DNA of 5,177 nucleotides from JBLHLB01 sp047618505 (GTDB lineage: Bacteria; Planctomycetota; UBA1135; GCA-002686595): the NCBI GenBank assembly GCA_047618505.1, contig JBLHLB010000306.1, positions 1 through 5,177 of the forward strand, in the 5' to 3' direction. The notes beneath the pieces were generated by a model that worked only from the letters and a program-made list of their open reading frames with translations, did no database searches and was not told the DNA's origin. Of this stretch, positions 1 through 5,177 are shown in pieces; within the stretch, counting starts at the first letter, position 1; each line of letters starts with the position of its first letter. The translations under genes were made by a program, and so were the position numbers.

Positions 1-311
1 CGCGGCGCGTGCGCGCGGTGGACGCGGGCACGGACAACGGCCTCTTGGAGTTTGCGGCGCTTGTGGATCAGCTTGATCTTCTGATCACCAGTGACAGCTT
101 GGCTCTGCACGTGGCCAACGCCCGCCGGGTTCCCATCGTGGCGTTTTTTGCCCCCACATCGGCCTCGGAGATAGACCTCTATGGGCGTGGAATTTGCGTG
201 GCTAGCACATCCCCCGACTATTGCTCCTATCGTCGGGATGCGGACACCTCGACCCTGACGGCGGAGAGGCTGGCGGCCGCAGTCCTGGAACTTCTGCGAC
301 GCTCGCTTTGA
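1..311 (+). CDS. Glycosyltransferase family 9 (heptosyltransferase-like), C-terminal fragment
   Basis: The frame is open to the left edge (first full codon at 3), so the gene starts outside the window. The GTG at 9 is probably internal. About 102 residues remain, the C-terminal part of the nucleotide-sugar-binding half of a GT-B fold. The visible signature is 'LLITSDSLALHVANARRVPI' followed by 'FFAPTSASEIDLYGRG'. This corresponds to the family 9 motif in which an Asp-Ser/Thr pair and a His near an Ala-rich helix contact the donor sugar nucleotide, followed by the conserved F-x-P-T loop. The S-D-S-L-A-L-H plus E-I-x-L-Y-G-R-G variant recalls a GT9 subgroup outside the classical LPS heptosyltransferases. 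That subgroup usually has several Cys after this point; here only one remains ('PDYCSYRR'). By family these enzymes add a sugar, often a heptose, to lipid-linked glycans at the cytoplasmic face. The exact sugar is unknown. A likely terminator follows the stop codon. Confidence 0.85.
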   Translation, partial: RRVRAVDAGTDNGLLEFAALVDQLDLLITSDSLALHVANARRVPIVAFFAPTSASEIDLYGRGICVASTSPDYCSYRRDADTSTLTAERLAAAVLELLRRSL

Positions 312-335
312 GGATGCCTGGGGGCTGGGGCTTCC

Positions 336-359
336 GCTGAGGACCCCTCGGCTTTGTTT
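336..359 (+). terminator. Probable intrinsic terminator after the GT9 gene
   Basis: A 7-bp stem pairs GCTGAGG (336-342) with CCTCGGC (346-352), with one G-T wobble and a 3-base ACC loop. It is followed at once by TTTGTTT (353-359). It lies 24 bases after the GT9 stop codon, the expected place for a Rho-independent terminator. The T-tract is interrupted by one G and the loop is short, so efficiency is uncertain. The site argues that the GT9 gene ends a transcript and that the downstream genes have their own promoter. Confidence 0.55.
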
Positions 360-410
360 CCAGCTCGTCGTTGTTTCCCTCCGGGGACGGGCGTCGTAGG
401 CTCCGCGCCC

Positions 411-617
411 GTGAAGAGTCCCCTCATATGGTGGGTCGCCAAGACCCTAGAAGGCATCGGAATGATTGTGGTCCTGGTGGGCCTGACAGTCTCGATCCAG
501 CTCGGCTTCGACGACGAGGCCCTGGAGTCGATGCGCTACGAGTCCTACGCCCTGGTGATCGGCCTCGTGTTGTTCTTCGTCGGCTGGATGATCGAGCGGC
601 GTATCGGCGCTCGCTGA
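411..617 (+). CDS. Small two-helix membrane protein, function unknown
   Basis: I do not recognise this gene by function. From the GTG at 411 it encodes 68 residues. The order is: a short N-terminus ('MKSPLIWWVAKTLEGIG'), a first hydrophobic helix around residues 18-34 ('MIVVLVGLTVSIQLGF'), a polar acidic linker ('DDEALESMRYES'), a second helix around 47-61 ('YALVIGLVLFFVGWMIE') and a basic tail ('RRIGAR'). This pattern fits a hairpin inner-membrane protein. The frame stays open back to a TTG at 354, but that codon lies inside the T-tract of the probable terminator and would add a non-hydrophobic Arg/Pro/Gly-rich leader, so 411 is preferred. No strong Shine-Dalgarno is present; the nearest purine-rich element is TAGG at 397-400. 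The clear helix-linker-helix design makes a real gene likely. Nothing in the sequence reveals its partner or role. Confidence 0.7.
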   Translation: MKSPLIWWVAKTLEGIGMIVVLVGLTVSIQLGFDDEALESMRYESYALVIGLVLFFVGWMIERRIGAR

Positions 618-733
618 AGCCCCGGGAAGCTCGAAGCTGGCCCTGGGCTGGCCCGAAGCCAGAAAAACAGCCACGGAAGGGGTCTAGGGGGTCCTGGCGT
701 GGGGCCTGAGGGTGCTGGTGGCAGGAATGCTGC

Positions 734-754
734 GTGTTATTACACTTATGGGGT
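734..754 (+). promoter_or_regulatory. AT-rich patch with short dyad, possible promoter/operator of the propeller gene
   Basis: This is the only AT-rich island in the 178-base gap between the small membrane protein and the secreted propeller protein. It contains GTGT-TATT-ACAC (734-745), an inverted repeat with 4-base arms, running into CTTATGGGG. TTATTA or ACTTAT could serve as a -10 hexamer, with the transcript starting some 40 bases before the preferred ATG at 796. I see no convincing -35 element, so this is a weak call. The rest of 618-795 holds no gene I can support; it has a short GC-rich dyad at 648-662 (CTGGC/GCCAG) without a following T-tract. Confidence 0.2.
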
Positions 755-795
755 CCGAGCTCTGTCACCCGACCGATCCGAGCCTCCCGAATTCC

Positions 796-2931
796 ATGCA
801 CCATCGATTCCTCGCCCGCCTTGCCGCGGCCACTTTTGCCCTGACGGTCCTTTGCGCCGTGGGATCGGCCCAACTTGTGGTCAACTCGAGCCGCATCCCC
901 TCCGGAAATCCCAGCAACAACTCCTATACGGAAAACGTCGACTTCGGCGATGTGGACCTAGACGGAGATTGGGACATCGTAATGGCCGATGGTGGCGATC
1001 TCGGCAACGACCAGAACCGCATCTGGATTAACCAGGGCGGTACTCAAGGAGGCAGTATTGGCTTCTTCGCCGACGAGACGGCGATGCGCTTTCCGGTCAT
1101 CGCCGACGACAGTCGCGACATCGAGTTCGTGGACTTCGACGATGATGGCGATCTGGACTTGTACATTTCGAACACTGCGCAGGTCTCCAATCAGGGCAAC
1201 CGTTGGTGGGTGAACATGGGCGGCGAACAGGGTGGGGACATCGGTGAGTATGTCGACGAGACCACGAGTCGTTGGGCCGGGCTTGGTGCCGCGGGCTCTT
1301 CGATCCCAAGCAACCTGTTGATCGGCGGAACTTTCATCGACTGGTCCTGTGACTGTGACTTCGGTGACCTGGACAACGATGGGGACATGGATCTCGTGCA
1401 CTCGAGCTATGGTGGCGCTTTTGGTGGTGGTGTGCCCACGCGCCTATTCCTGAATGACGGCGATGGTGTCTTCGGTGAGTTCAATCCCTCGGGCTTCACC
1501 TTGACTCAGACGAACATTCTCCAAAATCAGCCGGCCCTTTGGTGTGATGGCATACAGGTGGCGGATACCAAGGACTCGACGGGAGTCCGGGCGGACATCG
1601 CAAGTTCTGCCCTCGACATCGACGTGGGCGACATCGACGGAGACTTCGACCTCGATATTCTCCACGGCGCGCGCCAAGAGGAGCCGCGCATGTTCGCGAA
1701 CCGCTTGGATGGTTCGAGCTTGGCGCCGGCCGTCGGCGGTGGACAGTTGGGCTTCCGCGATGTGACCGGTGCCGTCTTCCCCGCGAATTACTCCGCCGGC
1801 GATGGCCACTACGAACAGGAGATGGGGGACCTCGATGGCGATGGCGACCTGGATATCTACGGACTCAACTGGCAGCAAGTGTTTTCCTTCACGGACATTA
1901 CCCTCGAAAACGACGGAAGCGGCGTCTTCGGAGGGCTTACCACCCTTGTGGGTTCGGGGGATGACGACAACGAAGGCGACTTCTTCGACGTGGACAACGA
2001 CGGAGACCTGGACCTCTACGTGGCGGACTTTTCCGGACAGGACAAGCTCTACCTGAACCAGAACAACGGTGGCGCGGGCTTCTCGTTCGTGCTTGGGAGC
2101 GTGCCGAGTTTCAGCGCCGTGTCCCTTGACGCCGACGCCTGCGACGTGGACTTCGACGGCGACTACGATGTCCTTGTGGCCGAAGATAACGGCAACGCCA
2201 ACACCTTCCTGGAGAACGTGACGGGCGTTGCGGACATTCACGCGCCCTATCTGCCGAACATCGAAGCGTTGACGGACCGCAGTGCGAGCCTCGGATCCGT
2301 GGCGGCGCGCGTGCATGTCTATGACAACGCGCCCTACTACATCACCTTCTACAACGATACGTTGATCGAGGTGGAGGTCGATGGCGTGAACCTGCCAATA
2401 GCTGCCGCCAAGAGCTCCGGCGGACAGGTGTTTCGCGGGGAGATCCCGGCGAACTTGGTGGGGGCCGTCTCCTACGGGTTCCAGTCCAGCGATGAATACG
2501 GCAACACGGGAGCTTCCGCTACCTCGGGCTATGCGGCGACGACCGCGTTGAACTTTGCCATCCCCTATGGCACGGGTACGAATGGAACACTGGGTGAGCC
2601 GACGATCGACGCACTGTCGGTCCCCTTCGCTGGTAGCACCTTGCACATGGCCACAGGCAATACTGCTCCGGGAACGCCCTGCATCCTTTGGATTACGGAC
2701 ACGCCCCTGGGCGCGCCGGTCAGCATCGGCAACTTCATCACATTGAACATCGCGGGCAACACGCTGCTCCTTGATCAATCCGTGACGGATGCGGAGGGTA
2801 ACGGTGTCTTCTCCATTCCGGTTGCAGCTGGACTGCCCCCGGGCTTCCAGGCCTACGCGCAGTTCTTCACCCAGAACGGTACGTCGCAGATCTTCGCCAG
2901 TTCGAAGGGTCTCGAGATCATCTCGCAGTAG
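796..2931 (+). CDS. Secreted FG-GAP/VCBS-repeat protein (probable seven-bladed beta-propeller)
   Basis: The 711-residue precursor begins with a classical signal peptide: basic n-region 'MHHRFLAR', hydrophobic core 'LAAATFALTVLCAV', and a GSA-Q site giving probable cleavage after residue 25. The only Cys in the core lacks a lipobox, so it is not an obvious lipoprotein. The frame is open upstream with starts at 712 (GTG), 727 and 748, but these would put 16-28 polar residues before the signal, so ATG 796 is chosen. Seven D-x-D-x-D-G-D-x-D type repeats begin near residues 48, 109, 187, 275, 341, 394 and 446. That number matches a seven-bladed, integrin-like propeller binding Ca2+ in its loops. 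Residues ~475-588 look like an Ig-like beta-sandwich. Residues ~589-711, opening with 'IPYGTGTNG', form a beta-rich C-terminal domain of a kind I associate with planctomycete exported proteins. No enzyme motif is visible; a role in adhesion, scaffolding or ligand binding outside the cell is inference. The radical SAM gene starts 23 bases downstream. Confidence 0.9.
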   Translation: MHHRFLARLAAATFALTVLCAVGSAQLVVNSSRIPSGNPSNNSYTENVDFGDVDLDGDWDIVMADGGDLGNDQNRIWINQGGTQGGSIGFFADETAMRFPVIADDSRDIEFVDFDDDGDLDLYISNTAQVSNQGNRWWVNMGGEQGGDIGEYVDETTSRWAGLGAAGSSIPSNLLIGGTFIDWSCDCDFGDLDNDGDMDLVHSSYGGAFGGGVPTRLFLNDGDGVFGEFNPSGFTLTQTNILQNQPALWCDGIQVADTKDSTGVRADIASSALDIDVGDIDGDFDLDILHGARQEEPRMFANRLDGSSLAPAVGGGQLGFRDVTGAVFPANYSAGDGHYEQEMGDLDGDGDLDIYGLNWQQVFSFTDITLENDGSGVFGGLTTLVGSGDDDNEGDFFDVDNDGDLDLYVADFSGQDKLYLNQNNGGAGFSFVLGSVPSFSAVSLDADACDVDFDGDYDVLVAEDNGNANTFLENVTGVADIHAPYLPNIEALTDRSASLGSVAARVHVYDNAPYYITFYNDTLIEVEVDGVNLPIAAAKSSGGQVFRGEIPANLVGAVSYGFQSSDEYGNTGASATSGYAATTALNFAIPYGTGTNGTLGEPTIDALSVPFAGSTLHMATGNTAPGTPCILWITDTPLGAPVSIGNFITLNIAGNTLLLDQSVTDAEGNGVFSIPVAAGLPPGFQAYAQFFTQNGTSQIFASSKGLEIISQ
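937..2187 (+). repeat. Array of seven FG-GAP/VCBS calcium-loop repeats within the secreted protein
   Basis: The 18-residue cores start at 937, 1120, 1354, 1618, 1816, 1975 and 2131. Consensus at protein level is (F/V)-G/V-D-(V/F/L/I)-D-x-D-G-D-x-D-(I/L)-(V/Y). Examples are 'VDFGDVDLDGDWDIVMAD', 'IEFVDFDDDGDLDLYISN' and 'GDFFDVDNDGDLDLYVAD'. Spacings are 61, 78, 88, 66, 53 and 52 residues, the usual blade size with longer insertions in the middle blades. Several blades also carry the companion N-x-G/D-G-x-G-x-F strand ('LFLNDGDGVFGEF', 'ENDGSGVFGG'). Repeat 4 has Phe where the turn Gly is expected ('DIDGDFDLDI'). The repeats are diverged in DNA, so this is an old protein-repeat array, not a recent tandem duplication. 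Confidence 0.85.
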
Positions 2932-2954
2932 GGCCATCGCACCGGGGCATAGCT

Positions 2955-4058
2955 ATGTCGACGCCGCTGCTGTCCTTTGCCCTGCGCGGTCTGCGCAGGA
3001 GTGGACCGCCTATTCACTTGACGCTTTTTGTTACCGGCGCCTGCAATCTGCGTTGTCGTCATTGCTTCCATTGGCGTGAGGTGGAGGCTGGGCTCTCGGG
3101 GCCGTCGCCGGAGGACGTGGAGCGCCTGGCGGCCTCCTGTGGGGAGCTCGGCCCGCTGCTCTGGGTCTCCCTAACAGGCGGGGAGCCCTTCCTGCGCCGG
3201 GATCTCCCGCGGCTGGCTCGTTCCTTTGGCTCGCGCGGCCTGCGGCACTTAGCCGTGCCTACAAACGGCTTGGTGGCGGGCACGGCGGAGGTCGCCGCGC
3301 GCATGGCGGACGAGAACCCAGAGACCTTTGTGTCGGTCTCGGTCTCCTTCGACGGACCGCCCCAGGTTCACGATGGGATTCGCCAGGTTCCCGGCGGACA
3401 TGCCAAGTCCATGGAGGCGGTGCGCGAACTGAAGGCGGTGGCCAGTGAGCGCGAGAATCTTGGGGTTGGAATCATTACCTGCGTCACGAGCGAGAACCAG
3501 GAGGTCCTAGCGGAGCACATGGTCGAGCTGGTGGAAGAACTGGGGCCCGACCACTTGACCGTGAACCTGGCGCGGAATGAGGCCCTCGACCGAAGTCTTT
3601 TGGCGGTGGATCTTCAGCGCTATCGCGATGTTTGTGAAGCGAAGGCGCGGCTAGAGCGCGAGGGGCGCTTGCCCGGCTATGGCTTTGCACTCTCGCGCTT
3701 GATGCGTGCCCGAGACCGACGCATGGGGATCCACCTTGGGCGGGTAGCAGAATCCAAGCCGGGTGCGCGAATCAAGGGACACCTGCCCTGCACAGCTGGC
3801 AGCCTCTCGGCTGTCATCTTTGAGAACGGAGACGTGCATCCCTGTGAGATTCTGGGGGAATCCATGGGCAATCTAGGCGACACGAATTGGGACCTCGAAC
3901 CCCTTTGGAATTCCGAGCGGGCCCGAGATCTGCGGACGCAGATTGCGAAGACACGCTGCCGTTGCACCTGGGAGTGCGCCCAGGGCGACAACATCCTGTT
4001 CTCACCGCGGGCCTGGCCAGGGCTCATGGCGGAGGCTTTGCTTCCGGGTAGCACCTGA
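2955..4058 (+). CDS. Radical SAM protein with twitch/SPASM-like auxiliary cluster domain
   Basis: The 367-residue protein has the radical SAM [4Fe-4S] motif C30-x3-C34-x2-C37 in 'TGACNLRCRHCFHW'. The SAM-binding GGEP follows at 75-78 ('SLTGGEPFLRRDLP'), then 'PTNG' and a 'SFDGPPQVHDGIR' strand, as expected of the TIM-barrel core. The C-terminal part has C279-x12-G-x4-C297 ('ENGDVHPCEILG'), then C335-x-C337-x3-C341 ('RCRCTWEC'). This matches the first half of a SPASM domain or a twitch domain and should bind one auxiliary Fe-S cluster. Relatives with CxC-(S/T)-x-E-C endings often lie beside glycosyltransferases; their substrates are mostly undefined, so no specific reaction is assigned. ATG 2955 is preceded by GGGG (2944-2947) at suitable spacing. 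The stop overlaps the next start by one base (TGATG), implying coupled translation with the GT2. No signal peptide or membrane helix is visible, so it is cytoplasmic. Confidence 0.92.
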   Translation: MSTPLLSFALRGLRRSGPPIHLTLFVTGACNLRCRHCFHWREVEAGLSGPSPEDVERLAASCGELGPLLWVSLTGGEPFLRRDLPRLARSFGSRGLRHLAVPTNGLVAGTAEVAARMADENPETFVSVSVSFDGPPQVHDGIRQVPGGHAKSMEAVRELKAVASERENLGVGIITCVTSENQEVLAEHMVELVEELGPDHLTVNLARNEALDRSLLAVDLQRYRDVCEAKARLEREGRLPGYGFALSRLMRARDRRMGIHLGRVAESKPGARIKGHLPCTAGSLSAVIFENGDVHPCEILGESMGNLGDTNWDLEPLWNSERARDLRTQIAKTRCRCTWECAQGDNILFSPRAWPGLMAEALLPGST

Positions 4059-5128
4059 TGGCACGCGCAGGATTTGGACTGCTCATCCCCGCGCGCAATG
4101 AAGGCTCCGTGTTGGAGCGCAAGCTGCGCAACTGTGCGCGTCTCGTTTGGCCCGCGACGGCGGGCTTGAGGCGCGTCGTGGTTGTGGATGACAATTCCGA
4201 TGACGACACATGGGCTGTGGCGACGAGTTGTATGGCGCAACTCCGAGGGGAGCATCCAGAGGTCGAGTGGTTGCTGGTGGAGGGGCCGGGCTGTGGTAAA
4301 GCGACGGCGATAGAACGTGGTGTGCGAGCCCTTGGCAACGTCGAGTTGGTCGTCCTGACGGACGCCGATGTCGTCCTTCGCGAGGCTTCGCTGATCGCGC
4401 TTGCGGAAGCCTTCCGCGAGGACACCGACCTAATCCTGGCTTGCGGTGCACAGGAGTTTGTGCGCGATCTTGCGGAGGACGGATCGACCTCCGCCGCAAA
4501 CGGCGGAGCGCCTCAGAATGCGTCGGAATTCTTCGATCGCATCACCGCCAAGGTGCGTCATTGGGAATCCCGTGGCGGTAAACTCTTCAGCGTTCATGGT
4601 CAACTCATGGCCTGGCGTCCGGTCCCGGGCCTGTTACCCCGACCGGGTTTTTCTGCCGACGACCTCGACCTGATGTTCACCGTTCGATCGCGTGGCGGCG
4701 GCGTGCGTCTAGTCCAGGGCGCACGCTTTCTCGAGGTAAAGCCCAAGAGCGGTGTCCTGCGCAACGGTCAACGTCGGCGAAGGGCAGAGGGCTACTTCCA
4801 TGTGCTGCGCGCCTGGTCCTGTCTTGCTCCCCTGGGGGCTAGCTGGTCCAGTCGAGTGCAGTGGTTCTTCTATGCCTACGTACCCGCCCTAGCCCCAGCG
4901 CTTCTGCTGTTGTTTGTACCCGCGGGACTTGGGCTCGGATGGCTCCTGGGTGGCTGGCGAGGAGCTTGTGCCGTGGCCGCGGTATGGGGTCTTATCCTGA
5001 TCTCGCGCCTCGGTCGTGAAGTCTTGGGCTTGGCTCTGGTGATCGATGCCGCGCGGCGTGCTGAGCCTGTGAAGCCCGAGAAGGTTGACAGGCTGCTCGA
5101 TCGTTGGGAGCCTCCCAGGGCTCGCTGA
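4058..5128 (+). CDS. Glycosyltransferase family 2 with C-terminal membrane helices
   Basis: The 356-residue GT-A fold enzyme starts with the family 2 nucleotide-binding strand 'LLIPARNEG' (8-16), then 'VVVVDDNSDDDT' (40-51) and 'GCGKATAIERGV'. The metal-binding D102-A-D104 is in 'LTDADVV'. The acidic acceptor-site motif corresponds to D201-D202 in 'SADDLDLMF'. A basic stretch 'NGQRRRRAEGYFHVLRAW' (Q238 onward) sits where processive enzymes carry Q-x-x-R-W, but the Trp is not conserved in place. From W269 on, two or three hydrophobic segments (about 270-298, 300-316 and perhaps 321-334) anchor it in the membrane, keeping catalysis at the cytoplasmic face. It probably transfers a sugar from a nucleotide donor to a lipid or glycan acceptor; donor and acceptor cannot be read. 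The start overlaps the radical SAM stop by one base with GGGTAG (4046-4051) as a possible ribosome site. The end overlaps the next gene the same way, so it is the middle of a coupled operon. Confidence 0.92.
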   Translation: MARAGFGLLIPARNEGSVLERKLRNCARLVWPATAGLRRVVVVDDNSDDDTWAVATSCMAQLRGEHPEVEWLLVEGPGCGKATAIERGVRALGNVELVVLTDADVVLREASLIALAEAFREDTDLILACGAQEFVRDLAEDGSTSAANGGAPQNASEFFDRITAKVRHWESRGGKLFSVHGQLMAWRPVPGLLPRPGFSADDLDLMFTVRSRGGGVRLVQGARFLEVKPKSGVLRNGQRRRRAEGYFHVLRAWSCLAPLGASWSSRVQWFFYAYVPALAPALLLLFVPAGLGLGWLLGGWRGACAVAAVWGLILISRLGREVLGLALVIDAARRAEPVKPEKVDRLLDRWEPPRAR

Positions 5129-5177
5129 TGGATTCGGGCAGAGGCATGCAGGCAACACAAGAGCAAGAATCGTCAGG
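5128..5177 (+). CDS. Start of an unidentified downstream gene (partial)
   Basis: An ATG at 5128 overlaps the GT2 stop codon by one base (TGATG), exactly as the GT2 start overlaps the radical SAM stop. Sixteen codons follow without a stop before the window ends: 'MDSGRGMQATQEQESS'. AGGG at 5117-5120, seven bases upstream, is a good Shine-Dalgarno match, better than those of the other genes here. The visible residues are polar and Gln/Glu-rich with no signal peptide or membrane segment, and they are too few to identify a family. A second ATG at 5146 is an alternative start. The call rests on the overlap, the ribosome site and the open frame. Confidence 0.55.
   Translation, partial: MDSGRGMQATQEQESS

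Noticed and set aside
616..660. Four GAAGC pentamers within 45 bases
   Set aside because: They are too short and irregularly spaced to be called a repeat element in GC-rich sequence; possibly chance.
648..662. CTGGC/GCCAG hairpin followed by AAAAA after the small membrane gene
   Set aside because: The stem is only 5 bp and is followed by A, not T, on the + strand. On the minus strand the T-run precedes the stem, so it is not an intrinsic terminator in either direction.
371..709. Plus-strand frame of 112 codons overlapping the small membrane gene
   Set aside because: It is Arg/Pro-rich and lacks hydrophobic segments; the overlapping frame gives two clean membrane helices.
712..795. Upstream extension of the propeller gene to the GTG at 712
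   Set aside because: It would put 28 mostly polar residues before a normal signal peptide and would run the coding region through the AT-rich patch; ATG 796 gives a standard signal sequence.
424..873. Minus-strand frame of 149 codons across the small gene and the gap
   Set aside because: The translation is low-complexity, rich in Arg, Ser, Gly and Pro, with no domain. It overlaps a convincing membrane protein on the + strand and the signal-peptide start.
1444..2937. Long minus-strand open frame (497 codons) opposite the propeller gene
   Set aside because: It is a shadow of the Asp-rich repeats: GAC/GAT codons read in reverse give GTC/ATC and suppress stops. Its translation is Val/Arg/His-rich with no recognisable domain, while the + strand has a signal peptide and clear repeats.
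3677..4255. Minus-strand frame of 192 codons spanning the radical SAM/GT2 junction
   Set aside because: It lies opposite conserved Cys motifs and the GT2 N-terminus; its translation shows no family signature.

Overview
The window is GC-rich (about 60% by eye) and densely coded on the + strand only. No RNA gene, CRISPR array, insertion sequence or origin is visible. The organism is most likely a free-living, Gram-negative-type bacterium. A secreted seven-repeat FG-GAP/VCBS protein with a C-terminal module starting at 'YGTGTNG', weak Shine-Dalgarno signals and surface-glycan glycosyltransferases together suggest a planctomycete-like lineage. That assignment is inference; other deep-branching GC-rich phyla remain possible.

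Layout, left to right. (1) 1-311: the C-terminal ~100 residues of a family 9 (heptosyltransferase-like) glycosyltransferase, entering from the left. It is followed by a hairpin and T-rich tract at 336-359 that looks like an intrinsic terminator. (2) 411-617: a 68-residue protein with two membrane helices and no recognised function. (3) 618-795: a 178-base non-coding gap with one AT-rich patch that may carry the promoter of the next gene. (4) 796-2931: a 711-residue secreted protein with a signal peptide, seven calcium-binding-type FG-GAP/VCBS repeats (probably one seven-bladed beta-propeller), an Ig-like stretch and a C-terminal beta-rich domain. (5) 2955-4058: a radical SAM enzyme with a twitch/SPASM-like cysteine-rich C-terminus. 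(6) 4058-5128: a family 2 glycosyltransferase with C-terminal membrane helices. (7) 5128-window end: the first 16 codons of another gene.

Genes 5, 6 and 7 are joined by two identical one-base TGATG stop/start overlaps, a strong sign of one translationally coupled operon. The secreted propeller gene lies only 23 bases upstream and may belong to the same transcript. A radical SAM enzyme plus a GT2 (and a GT9 nearby) suggests modification or assembly of a cell-surface glycan or glycolipid. The actual substrate cannot be read from this window. The most interesting element is the coupled radical SAM-GT2-unknown cassette directly behind a secreted propeller protein.
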